This document shows positions 32,181 through 43,030 of a stretch of 64,000 nt of DNA, piece by piece (positions within the stretch are counted from its first letter, which is position 1; the number at the start of each line of letters is the position of its first letter). The DNA lies in assembly GCA_030295235.1 (NCBI GenBank), contig AP026134.1, positions 1,291,536 through 1,355,535 of the forward strand, written 5' to 3'. The position numbers and the translations under genes are program-made. The notes beneath the pieces are model-generated. The model made no database searches. It saw only the letters and a program-made list of their open reading frames with translations, and was not told where the DNA came from. The stretch is from Fistulifera solaris (lineage: Eukaryota > Bacillariophyta > Bacillariophyceae > Naviculales > Stauroneidaceae).

Positions 32181-33607
32181 ATGTACATCCGAAAGTTCGC
32201 GTTCCTGCTTCTAAGTGCATCGAGCACCTCGGCTGCGTTTGTAGTGAGTCAACCCTCATTCGCCGATTCTTCACGTACATCGACAGCACAAAACATGTAC
32301 ACCGATGGTTTCCTTATGCCCCAGGATGTCATCTCTTGGAGAGATCAGCAAACTACGTCGTGCTATACTGCTCCTGTGTATGCCGATCCGAACAACTCTG
32401 TGCGTGCACCTCCCTCACCGTGGCCTGAATCGCGCGGCGATCGGCCAACCCCTGCATTCTTTGAAGAAACAAAGAAACAAGAGGACAGAAAGATCCAAAT
32501 GTTTGACTATTGGATGCAACCTTCATCTTACATGGAAGAGCTGAAGAATTCTGGCCGAAGATCTGAGTCACAATGGACTCCAGATGCCACGCCTCCGTTC
32601 TTTACAACTGGTTCTTTGAGCACGCCCGAGTCTCGATGGGCACGTGTGGATCCGGGCTTTACGCAATCCACTCCTTCGTTTAATCAGTACACATCTTCTT
32701 CTTACGCTACTGGGCGATGGACTTCGATTTATGAATCAGATGCGATGAAATACCGTCAGATGCACAATTACATGGATGTTGAGGTTCAACAAGCACCTCA
32801 AGAGGCCGTCGTGCCCGTACCTGTCATTGAGGAAACACCTATCGCTTTGAATGAGCCGGATATTCGAGTGGAACAAACAACGGTAGAAGAAGTGTCTGCT
32901 TCAGTCAGCGAACCAGAACCAGTCTACCTTTCCGAGCCATTTCTGGAACAAATCACGGCACCGTGGAGCCAGCCAGATCCTGCGGTCGAGACGGGCGCTA
33001 TTATTGAGGATATAGTAATGGAAATGCCCAGTTCAGAGCCAGTGAGTGCGATCTCAAAGGATCTTGCTGAAAAGATATCTGCGTACGAGAAAAAGATTGA
33101 AGAAATGCGAGAAGTCGAAGCGGAGTTTGTTGATATTTTGAACCAGTCACGCAGTCGCTACGTCAATGACTTGAATGACATATTAACAGTCGAATCTAGT
33201 TCGGATTACGTCGAAGAAGAAGAGTCCACAAGTGAGACCCAAAAGAAGGCGCACAACTATCTAGCGGCGTGGAAGAGCATCCTGGTGCGGAGACTTCCGT
33301 TGATACGGCTGCCACAACCACTGCCAGCTACACCAATTCCATCGATGTCTTGGAAGCAGAACTAGGCGACGAGATCATGAGTACAATCCGTCGTGAATCT
33401 CATGTTAACACACCAGATGCTTACTTGAGCGCGGGGTCGAGCATGTACCAAAGCAGCTATTATGGTAGCCCAGGCCCGCAATATTCCACTGCAGGACGAT
33501 CGGGTCCCAACGTTTACCATAATGCCTATCGAAACGCGGCACCCCATTACTCAAACGCGTACGATCGCCCTCTGAGCGAACGAAATCACTGGGACCGTAT
33601 CTATTAA
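32181..33607 (+). CDS. Family gene G: PQDV presequence protein
   Basis: About 475 aa after repair. Signal peptide YIRKFAFLLLSASSTSAAF (F20), polar transit-like stretch, then MPQDV at 46-50 followed by ISWRDQQ, the box seen as PADV in B, C and D. The centre is Tyr/Ser/Pro-rich, then acidic, with a short coiled coil (KISAYEKKIEEMREVEAEFVD) and VNDLNDILTVES, close to gene I's KNDLDDIITVDS. The frame switches in an A4 run at 33241-33244. Adding one A gives a smooth path into DTAATTTASYTNSIDVLEAE and a Tyr-rich C-terminus. Function unknown. Confidence 0.78.
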
Positions 33608-33981
33608 GAGGTAGCTCGTTGCAACAGCATTTATCATCATCGCACCACGAACTCGGACGCAGGCTGCACCCCTTCTTCAATCTAGCCGTCTAGTATAATC
33701 ATCAAAGCGCACGTATATATTGATTCCTGATCTACAAATACCAGTAACTTTATTAGTAGTTATACCGGAGTAAGTTCTAGGAGATCTTTGGTGACACCGG
33801 TATAACGCGGGCCCTAAACGGGAAGCTCTGAATGTAACACAAAAAAGTTGCGACCTGTTGCGAGTGCGACGCATTGATGTATTTTTTATATTTTTATCGG
33901 ATGCATTGAAGATTCTCATTTTCCATCGTACTACAACTAGCTCATTGTAACTCATCTTCTCCTTTTTCCACTTGACGAAAG
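33608..33981. other. Intergenic interval
   Basis: Between genes G and H. Nothing recognised. Confidence 0.4.
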
Positions 33982-35635
33982 ATGCGTGTTAGTTCACTAA
34001 GGTTTGTACTGACAGTGTTGTTAGCTCTTCCTTTTACAGGTTACGCTTGGATTTTACAAAGAACGACCCCACGACAACGCGTTCTTTTTAACGGATCGAC
34101 CATACAAAGATCCAGCAATCCTCGTCTTTCCGGCGAACTACTTCCTCAGGGAATTGTTGATTCATCAACTGTGTATCGGGGTGGCCTCATTGAAAAGCCG
34201 CAATGGAACGGTGCTCCTGCTGAGGGATTTCGCGAAGCTCCGTCGATCCAAAACATGTATTATTCTCTTTCTACTCTTCCAGAAAAAGAGACAGAGGACG
34301 AACGCGATACAGTAGAGGCCAACAGACTTTCTGTGTCGAAAGAAAACAATATTCTTGACGATGGAAACGAGGTTCTTTCGGATACCAGCAAGCTAGATCA
34401 CACTGATTCACTGTCGGAGAAAACAATCGAAGCTGCTTTGAGAGATCATTCTTTTGCAACAGAAACAACAAATGATCAAAGCCTTAGCGATTCAGATGTT
34501 TTTCTCATCAAAGACGAAGATGACAGCCTTGAAAACAAGTTTGATGGCCATCAAGGTAATGAAGCTATTTTGACGGAAGAAAGTACGGAAAAGGATGAAT
34601 TTTTTATGAAGATTCTCTGAAATTTATGAAAGCTTCATTCGAAGACACTGAGGGTGATTTATCAGCTATAGAGGACAGGCAAGATCATTTCGTTGCAAGA
34701 ACGGAGGAAATGGAAGAAACAGAAGAGGATAGAGGGAATGACGAAAGTTTTTCAACGCCTGACGAAAGCGAAGCAATTGATGCAAGATTGGAAGACGGCG
34801 CTCTGCAGCTCTTATCTTTACAAGCTATGGCGGACAACGAGCTTGATGATGAGCTACCTACAAGCATCGAAGAAGAAAATGCGATAACATCGGCTGAAAG
34901 TGATTTGTTGACAGAAGTCGAAGATGTAGATGGCACATTCCAGGAAGAAATAGTCGAAGATCTTGGAGCAGCACCGACGGAGGACGCAAAGAGCATGTGA
35001 CCCTTAACGGCTCACATGACGCTATCGTAGAGAGCTCGACCAATGAATTGACACAGCCGGAGCTAAGTGCAGAACCGATGATTTTGGGGAATCATGTGTT
35101 TGAGCAGAGAGAACCGGCGCTTGACCAAAACGAGCAACCCGATGAAGAAACAACAACACTTAGTTTGAATGTTGATGTCCATCATGAAAGCGATCTGACA
35201 TCTAGCAAATTCTTTGGTGAAAAGCAACAAAGAGCCGAATCTCGCCCAATTAGTGGCGCGTCAGCAATGTCGATTATTGAATCATCTACGATCATGCAAT
35301 CCCTAGATTTCTGTCAAAGACCACTCAAGAGAATACCACTGTTCCAAAAGTTGAATGTTGACGCTGATAAGGAGTCAGCCTTTTTACGTGTCGTTCGGAG
35401 ATATACCGAGGCGGACAAGCGCCGACGAAAACTAATCGAAGAACGACGAATGGCTGAGTCTATCAACGGGCTGGAGGATGTAGACGCATTGGATGACTTG
35501 TTTAAGAAACTGACTTCGGTGGGTATTATTCCAAGGGTAAAAATGTATGGAAAACGTGTCACATTGGATGATGGGACCACGGCTATGGGGAAGAGACGCA
35601 AACTATGCATCGAACTAGAATGGGAAATGGATTGA
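33982..35635 (+). CDS. Family gene H: LPQG presequence protein, acidic
   Basis: About 551 aa after repair, adjacent paralogue of gene I. Signal peptide RVSSLRFVLTVLLALPFTGYAW (W23), basic stretch QRTTPRQRV, then SGELLPQGI at 50-58 and IEKPQWNGAPAEGF. Gene I has SGQILPQGI at the identical position. The centre is strongly acidic. The C-terminal 100 residues are basic and helical (RVVRRYTEADKRRRKLIEER), then IPRVKMYGKR, matching NVKMYGDR in gene I. Frame breaks: one T missing in the T6 run at 34600-34605 and one A missing at 34988-34990. Both flanks read smoothly when corrected. Function unknown. Confidence 0.78.
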
Positions 35636-36133
35636 ACATGGACGCTTTTGCTTCAAAACCCGCTCTTGTCTCATGTCACATATAGATGTAGCTAAACTAC
35701 GTATAGTTGCTTGTAATTTATTGCTGAGACCTAATTGAAACTAGGCTGGCTGAGGAGATGCGATTTTTTTATGATAGTGTGACGGGCCGCCTCAAACGTT
35801 TGCGGCGTCGCACGTCGCACCGCAGTTAACACATTGAAGTTCAAATCCGCTATTGCAGACGTCATTTTGGCTATGAATCTTTGTGTAGAAGACTGTCTTG
35901 CGACTGGTGCATTTCCGTTGACAACAGGATCTGGATTTTGATTGGATCGTGTCGTCGTTCGCACGGAGCATGGAGATATCATTCGAGAGGAGTTGACGAC
36001 GTTTGCGACATCAACACAAAAAAAAAGCATCTTGAAAGATTTGGCGAGTGTTTTGTTTCATAATTGCTTCGTTTCGATTGCTTTCTGCGTCATTTGGATA
36101 AAGCATTCTTTTGTTTTCATTGAAGGCTTTAAA
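35636..36133. other. Intergenic interval
   Basis: Between genes H and I. The open frame reaching upstream of 36134 is not protein-like. Nothing else seen. Confidence 0.4.
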
Positions 36134-38831
36134 ATGAGCGTAATGTTTCTCCTGGTTTTGTTGAGTTGCTTCGCGGAGACACAAGGCGCCTGGGTCAGCA
36201 ACAGTCCCTTTGTGTTGACAACAACTCAATCTGTACGATGCGCCTCTCAAGCATCTAATTACAATGATCCTTACGCTCTTTCGGGTCAGATCTTACCTCA
36301 GGGTATCTTAGGAATGTTCCGTGAGCCATCAACGAACAAAATGCCGTGGAAAGGATCCGGTGCTGTAGGCTTTCAAGAACCAAACGCAATTCGAGAGATG
36401 TCTATTCTCGATAGATCTTCGCCATCTCAAGCGAAGGCTGAGACGACAAAGACCCAACAATTAAAACTCTCTCAGGCATCGGAGCCTGGTCCGAAGAGGA
36501 GCGAACTAGTTCCTTTTGTTCAGAGACCGGATCCTAATTTCATGTCGCCGGATGTCATTGCATCTGTCAGGATCAACCAGCAGCAGTATCAGCTTCCTCA
36601 ATCGATGAATGCGGTGTCTACCAAATCGTCGAGCCGAAAAGCGCGTGACGCTGCTATATTGCGATTCGAATCGAGTTCTTGGGCTGCAGCAAATCTCAAA
36701 TCAGAAAAGGCATCTGCGGATGTTCTCACTCGAGTCAATATCGGTATAGGTGCTCCTATTGCGGGCACGTCATCGGCCCGTGTCGAAAGTGCTACGAAAG
36801 GAACGCAAGAATGGACTATGGAAAAACGATCAAGCCGTCCAAAGATTCCGCGGATGTGCTGGTCAAAGTGCAGATTCATGATGACATGGTGAATGCACCC
36901 GTATCACAGCGTGTCCACGCTACTACTGCTACAAAACCAGATCAACCCGATGTAGTGGATAAGGTGAATATTAACGAAGGAAAAATAGCCAATAACTCGG
37001 GTGCTACGGCCAAACCAACCAAGGCATCCGCAGATGTGCAAACGCCTGTCAAAATTCATGAGGATGTCAAGTTGAAGGAAGTTGCTGAGCCGACTGAAGA
37101 ATCAGCCGATCTACAGTCGAAGGGAGCTACACCATCGTCAACACTACAAATCAATGGTGACAAACAGGATATCGTCAAACCGTTCGATAAGAGTAACTCT
37201 CAGCCACCCATCGAGCCTATTCTCGTCGATAAGCTGCCGGAAAGTAATTACAAGAACGACTTGGATGATATTATTACTGTTGATTCACAAGTAGACAGTT
37301 TTGTTACAAACACTCCGTCCACTACGCAGGAGGCAGCAGCAAAAGATTCATCGGATTTGAAAACACCGGCCGAAAAGCAGGAAGCTACCTCTGTGCCGGT
37401 TGTACAGACACCAGAGGAGTCCAAAGAGTTGTTGAGCTCCGTTCAAATCACCAAGGATGCCAAGCCAGCTCGAAATCCGAAACCAGGCAAAAATCTGCAG
37501 ATGTTCTTACATCTGTCAAGATTCATGAATCTGCCGATGTTTTGACGCCAGTTAAAATTCACGCTGAAAAGAAGCCGGTACAGGTTGCAACACCACTGAA
37601 AGACTCAGCTGATGTCCTAACTCCAGTTAAAATCCATTCAGACACGAAGCCGACTTCAACATTTGCCAAACCATCTAAGGAGTCTGCTGATGTTCTCACG
37701 CCGGTCAAAATTCACGACGATAAGCCACCTGCACAAACCGTTACTCCGGTGAAGAAGTCTGCCGATGTTTTAACTTCGATTAAGATTCATTCAGAGAAAA
37801 CACCGTCTCAAACGGCCAAACCCAGCAAGGCCTCTGCTGATGTTCAAACGCCTGTTAAAATTCACGAAGATATGAAGCCGGTCCCAAGAGGAACGCCATT
37901 GAAGGACTCCGCTGATGTTCTAACTCCTGTAAAAATTCACGCAGAAGAGAAACCTGTCCGAGCAGCTGCGCCGGTAAAGAAATCAGCCGATGTACAAGCG
38001 TCTGTCAAGATTCACGCAGAAGACAAGCCGAGACAGCCTATTACACCATTGAAAGACTCCACCGATATCCAAACGCCAGTCAAAATTCACGCAGAAGAGG
38101 AACCTCGACAGCCGTTTACACCACTGAAAGACTCCGCGGATGTTCTCACGCCCGTGAAAATTCATGCAGACGAGAAAGCTAGACAATCTCCTACACCACT
38201 GAAAGACTCCGCCGATGTCCAAACGCCAATAAAAATTCATGCAGAGGAGAAACCTAGACAGCCTCTGACACCACTGAAAGACTCTGCCGATGTCCAAACG
38301 TCTGTCAAGATTCACGCAGCAGAGAAGCCGAGACAATCTCCTACACCATTGAAGGATTCCGCCGATGTTCTTACGCCTGTTAAGATTCATGCTGAGACGG
38401 TATCGAAACCACTTGCTAAACCTTCCAAGGATTCGGCCGATGTTCAGACACCGGTAAAAATTCATAGTGAGGACCATTCAGCGAGACGAGAAAGTCCGGC
38501 TGATTTGCAAACCGCGGCAACAGTGTCAACCAAATCGTCTGTAAAGCCGAAAGCGAATAACACAATTGGCATCAAAAGTACGGCTCCTGTCACACCCGCT
38601 ACGCAAGCATCATCGAGTAAATCCACAAAAATGGATGGTACTCTAGGAGGCATTCAGAGCGATTCTGTCACGGATTTGTTCGCGAGTCGCGTGATTGCAG
38701 ATGTCATAACGAATGTTAAAATGTACGGAGACCGGATACCAGCGGCTAGCGCATCCGAGCCAAAGTCGCCGAGCGGTCTGAAATGGAAATCCGATTTTGA
38801 TCCAAATCGATGGGCCCCGCTTAGTTATTAG
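36134..38831 (+). CDS. Family gene I: 25-residue SADVLTPVKIH tandem-repeat protein
   Basis: About 899 aa after repair. ATG at 36134 starts the signal peptide SVMFLLVLLSCFAETQGAW (W20). SGQILPQGI at 50-58, MPWKGSGAVGF and FMSPDVIASVRIN follow. From about 36.7 kb the protein is made of SADV(L/Q)TPVKIH units joined by Lys/Pro linkers. Five are divergent and then thirteen are near-perfect 25-26-residue tandem copies (37.54-38.50 kb). The C-terminus has IADVITNVKMYGDR and a Trp/Pro-rich end. One A is missing in each of two A5 runs, 36822-36826 and 37489-37493. Correcting each restores a repeat unit exactly. Multivalent binding is inferred from the repetition. Confidence 0.82.
37542..38510 (+). repeat. 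75-bp coding tandem repeat in gene I
   Basis: Thirteen units of 75-78 bp encoding [DEK]SADV(L/Q)TPVKIH plus a 13-15-residue Lys/Pro linker. The ADV and VKIH positions are almost invariant while linkers vary (TPLK, KPSK, APVK), so the core is selected and not just drift of a young minisatellite. Confidence 0.92.
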
Positions 38832-38968
38832 GCTGACATAGTGCTGCTCCAAATATTGCTATACTAAAGGAGAGGAACTTAATGAATCATTCTGTTCTAG
38901 TTTCAGACTGAGGAATTCGTTAAATTTGGTATAATTAACCAACTATAATACTCCGTAGATCTTACGCT

Positions 38969-38993
38969 CTTGACTGAAATGCAGTCGTGGCGT
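38969..38993 (+). repeat. Palindromic element TGACTG-AAATG-CAGTCGTG, copy 2
   Basis: Same 19-24-bp element as at 2286 and 45151. Here it overlaps the most upstream possible ATG of the epimerase gene (38979), which argues against that start codon. Confidence 0.6.
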
Positions 38994-39068
38994 TTCGTAT
39001 CATCGCGTTGTTCTTCATTCCGCATGCACCAGTTTATTGCTTCTCTTACTCCTTTTATTATCACTAAA

Positions 39069-40136
39069 ATGCCACGTAAAGTAATTCTAAAGAACTCAAG
39101 AGGAGTTCATGTTAATATTCTGTCGTTGGGGGCGACAATACAATCGTGGACGTTCAATGGCTTCGACATTGTGTTAGGTTACGATACAGAGGAGGAATAT
39201 CGCGAAGGAGATTTGTATTTTGGAGCAGTTGTAGGACGTGTAGCCAATCGCATCGCCAATGGGAAGTTTTGCCTAAATGATCAAGACTATCAACTAATTT
39301 GCAATAACGGATCTCATCATCTTCACGGAGGACCGAAAGGCTTTCACAAAGTTATGTGGGAGGTCGAGGAAGCGGACGCCTTGTCGGTTCGTTTCTCGTA
39401 CGAAAGTCAAGATGGGGAAGAAGGCTATCCAGCTCACTTGATCGTTTATGTAAAGTACTCTTTGCATCCCCACCAAAATGAGTTAACTGTGGAGTACGAA
39501 GCAAGAGTGCTAGACAACGACAAATCGACGCACATCAACCTAAGTCAGCACTCTTACTTCAATTTATCGTCCGATCCTACTGTGGAAAACCATCTTATCA
39601 CCATTCATGCCGATTCATTTACTCCTACTGACGCAACTTCGATTCCCACCGGAGAGATTCGTTCTGTGCTGGGCACTTCCATGGATTTTCGCAGCCCTCG
39701 TCTCATTCGAGACGCTTTGGAGCAGAGCCATAACTATGAACAGGTACAGTGGGCTGGTGGCTTCGATCACAACTTTTGTTGCAACAAGGCAGCGAATGCG
39801 TTCGCTCCAGTTGCCAAAGTTACGTCCGGTCTCCGTACACTTGAAGTTTGGACGACCGAGCCCGGGGTGCAGTTTTATGCAGGCAATTATTTGCACGGCA
39901 AGGGCAAAGGCGGTAGGAAATATGAAAAGCGAGCGGGGCTGTGTTTGGAAACGCAGCATTTTCCAGATTCACCCAATCAACCCGATTTTCCCTCAACACG
40001 TCTGAATCCTCGGGAGACATTTTATAGCAAAACGATGTATCGATGGTTGGACAACAACGACTCAGAAGATGACCTAGCTTTTGTGTCGCATGCCAGAGAC
40101 CTTGATGACTTCATCGATTCGGAGAATGCCGGATAA
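39069..40136 (+). CDS. Aldose 1-epimerase (galactose mutarotase)
   Basis: Interconverts alpha and beta anomers of aldohexoses, feeding galactose/glucose metabolism. From ATG 39069 (PRKVILKNSRGV…) the protein is 355 aa, the family's usual length. ATGs at 38979 and 39024 are in frame but add non-family residues, unless they encode a targeting leader. Active-site motifs: GRVANRIANGKF, HHLHGGPKGFHKVMW (His), QHSYFNL (the general-acid His) and LETQHFPDSPNQPDFPS with the catalytic-base Glu. The stop overlaps the 3' end of the convergent gene at 40111 by 26 bp. Confidence 0.92.
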   Translation: MPRKVILKNSRGVHVNILSLGATIQSWTFNGFDIVLGYDTEEEYREGDLYFGAVVGRVANRIANGKFCLNDQDYQLICNNGSHHLHGGPKGFHKVMWEVEEADALSVRFSYESQDGEEGYPAHLIVYVKYSLHPHQNELTVEYEARVLDNDKSTHINLSQHSYFNLSSDPTVENHLITIHADSFTPTDATSIPTGEIRSVLGTSMDFRSPRLIRDALEQSHNYEQVQWAGGFDHNFCCNKAANAFAPVAKVTSGLRTLEVWTTEPGVQFYAGNYLHGKGKGGRKYEKRAGLCLETQHFPDSPNQPDFPSTRLNPRETFYSKTMYRWLDNNDSEDDLAFVSHARDLDDFIDSENAG

Positions 40137-40575
40137 ACCTTCGTAAATCGTCCACAAATTGTTGACGAATGATTTTCCTTGCTTTGGCTCCGTGCGAGAT
40201 CATGTAGGCGCGTGACTTGTACACTGCATAGCGCAGAGCCAATTGAGCCAGTGCCATTTTCATTCTTCCGTACTTTCCGGATAGCAGATCCCGGTATTCT
40301 TGCATTACAACACGAAAGTAGCCTCGACAGAACTTTACGAACAAATCATATTGCGGGTCTGAGCGAACATAATGGATCCATTTGCTACCTATTTTACCGA
40401 ATTGCACCATGAGAACCATCGACACGCCGTTCAGTATCCAGAATTGCCGAAGAATTGCTGAGAGGAGAATAACCGCGTAAACAGATAATGCACTAGAGCT
40501 TGACCAAAAGTGGTAATCATCGTCGGCTGTCCGCATTCTTATGTTGCCCGTGCACTGGTGATGCTGTAACTTCAT
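40111..40575 (-). CDS. Small two-helix membrane protein, paralogue of the 43.0-kb gene
   Basis: About 141-154 aa (ATG at 40575 or 40536; the latter aligns better with its paralogue). Two adjacent hydrophobic helices (ALSVYAVILLSAILRQFW and LNGVSMVLMVQFG), then a conserved soluble part: SDPQY-x3-F-x-KF, FRVV-x2-EY, L-x2-G-x-YG-x2-K-x-A. The paralogue at 43031 keeps all of these. No known family is recognised. The CDS ends inside the convergent epimerase gene. Confidence 0.72.
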   Translation of the reverse strand: MKLQHHQCTGNIRMRTADDDYHFWSSSSALSVYAVILLSAILRQFWILNGVSMVLMVQFGKIGSKWIHYVRSDPQYDLFVKFCRGYFRVVMQEYRDLLSGKYGRMKMALAQLALRYAVYKSRAYMISHGAKARKIIRQQFVDDLRRFIRHSPNR

Positions 40576-41000
40576 ACTTACGCGCGCCAGATGTTTCTAC
40601 AGTTTGGAAAGAAAGAGGGCAAAAATATTCCTCTTGCGGAAAGAATGGTTGGTATTTCATCAGAAAATTGTCGTTCGTTTGGTGCATGAGTCCATCAGAA
40701 GAACGAACAAAGATAATAAACTGTGCTTGAATTTGAAACTCGAAGACTTTCGAAAGCGTCGCTAGAGGATGTTCGAAGAAGAATGTGAAATACAAGTACA
40801 TGGGTTGTCAGGCATACATAGTAGTCAAGAAAAGAAACTGTGCTGAAGAAACTAATGGCAATGGCAACCAAAAGAAGAGCCCAGCAATGAATATAATCCA
40901 ATGAGATAATGTAGGTCTGGTACAGCTAGAAAAAATTTACACTGGTTTGAACTTAGCTACCAGTTACCACAAGCGGTTGAACGCCCACATCAATGTTCGT
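40576..41000. other. Intergenic interval
   Basis: Between the small membrane-protein gene and the subtilase. Nothing recognised. Confidence 0.35.
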
Positions 41001-42284
41001 CTAAATATTTTTCGTCTGTAGCAGAAGCCCAGTGGTTCTCCTGGCTCGAAAGAAGCGAGCAATTCGACGAAACGGTAGCAATTTTCTTGAAAAGTAAACG
41101 GCATCGACTGCATCATCTCGCATAGCATTCCAAACTTGGTCGGGCGTCCATGTCGGATTGGCTTGCAAGTAGAGAGCAGCTGTCCCAGCCACGGCGGGAG
41201 CTGCCATACTAGTACCACCTAAAATGGCATAAGCGTCGTCGTCAAACCAGTAAGCAGAGTAGACGTCAACACCTGGCGCGAAAATATCTACGCATGAGCC
41301 GTGGTTGGAAAAAACAGCAACCGCATCAAATATATCACTAGCACCCACGGTGATGGCACTCGGCACATAAGAGGGAGACGCATTACAGGCTTGCGTTGCT
41401 TCGTTGCCAGCAGCTACCACCACAACAATACCCGCCGCCACAGCGTCATCGATAACCTCTTCGAATTCCGTAAATCGTCCTGGTCCACCCAGTGACATGT
41501 TGATGACTTTAAGCGAGCCAGGGCTGTCGGCAATAACAAACTCTATCGCGTTGATGATAGTAGAGAATTCGGCACTGCCGTCGAAACCGAAAACCTTGAC
41601 GGTCACCAAGTTGACATTCTTAGCAACGCCCACGGTCAAGCCTCCCACTGTGCCGGCAACATGGGTGCCGTGGCCGTTTGAGTCTCCACAATCTTCACCT
41701 ATGACGAAGTTTTGTCCACAAGTGACTCGACCCACTAGCTCTTGGTGAGTCGAACGAATGCCGGTATCAAGGATGTAAACCTTGACTCCTGTTCCGTCAT
41801 AATCGTATTCGTAGGTGCCATCGAGTGGGAGAGAGGTCTGATCGATTCGGTCGAGTCCCCAGATTGGTTCCGTTTGCACTGTGTCGATCGTGATAATGAA
41901 ATCCTGCGAAATTGGTGTGTGTAAGCAACATTCTGGGTGACGAAGATGTCGCATTTTACACGTTCATGTCGTCGGGCACTTACTTGAATGACTTTTTTGA
42001 CACCCTTGTCCTCCGTCAATACTTCCACCTGTTCCTCACTGATTCCTGCAACAGCGATCGCTCTCTGAAGTTCGCGAACAACACGGAAGGAGTCGGAAGA
42101 AGCCACTGTCGATTCGGATGAGAAGAAGAGACGTTCATTCGTTGCGATCCGATCGGCATCTTCATTGTAGTAAACGATGTATTGACCTGGAATCATTTGG
42201 GGTTCTTTCTTCGCAGCATGGCCTTCACGAAATGATGATACCACGAAGAAACAGAGAAAAAAGGCTATGAAGAGATCCGACCAT
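41001..42284 (-). CDS. Secreted subtilisin-like serine protease (S8, proteinase-K type) with I9 prodomain
   Basis: Secreted endoprotease of about 400 aa. Exon 1 ends at 41984. An 80-nt GT-AG intron lies at 41904-41983 and exon 2 starts at 41903, joining KKVIQ to DFIITIDTVQTEP. The prodomain (QYIVYYNEDADRI…VEVLTEDKGVKKVIQ) is inhibitor-I9-like. Catalytic Asp in VYILDTGIRSTH, His in NGHGTHVAGTVGG, oxyanion Asn in VAAGNEATQ, Ser in GGTSMAAPAVAG. The signal peptide (DLFIAFFLCFFVVSS) is out of frame with its ATG at 42284 unless one G of 42277-42278 is removed. The extreme C-terminus after DAVDAVYF is uncertain: a T4 run at 41090-41093 gives two possible tails. Confidence 0.9.
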
Positions 42285-43030
42285 GATGATGAAGTACTCC
42301 TTTATACTTTGAAGAAAAAACAGTTACTTTTTCCTTTTGCTCGTCGTGGTTTCGTCGAAAATTATTATACTTTTGAGAAGTTGAAACTCCGTGAAAGTCT
42401 TTTCGAGCCGTCGAAGTCCGAACTCCGAGATCCGAGGTCCCCGAAGCCAAAAGCCAAAACGCCCAATGTGGACATTTTACACTTTCGCTGATTGTCACTT
42501 GTTTAAGCAAACGACAAACATCAAAATAGTTAGCACATAAAAGCAGTACACTAGTTTCGTGGTAGATACAACTATGTACGTAGGAACAACCACGAAACAT
42601 GACTTCATGACCGGAATGAAGAACTACTCATCATCATCCGAGGCAAGATGTGCAAACTGCAAAGATGCAAGGTGCGAATTGCGAGTGTTGTGCGGGTTAT
42701 TTATTTGTGGGGAGATGTAAGTTTAAGGTTATAGTTCGTGACTCAGAAATTCCCGCGATCTGAGACACGCGACCTGGACACGTGTTGCAACGATGATTAT
42801 TGTGTCTGTACCAGTACAGTGTACATTGTACTTTTCGAGCTAAGGTACTTGTAAAAATGATCTCAACGGACCGACCAGTTTCTGGTTCTCGAAGATCGCA
42901 GAAACAATCGACCGCTGTTGTTCTTGTTGTTGACGGCAAACCATAATATAATACGCCATACGACTCCTTCATTCCTGCAACTTTCGTAACAATCAATCGT
43001 GTTGCTTATAATACTTTCCTTGCAAACATA
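42285..43030. other. Intergenic interval
   Basis: Divergent promoter region of the subtilase and the small membrane-protein paralogue. No gene seen. Confidence 0.4.

Noticed and set aside
38970-39068. N-terminal extension of aldose epimerase from 38979
   Set aside because: The upstream ATG lies inside a palindromic element found elsewhere in non-coding DNA, and the family domain begins right after 39069.
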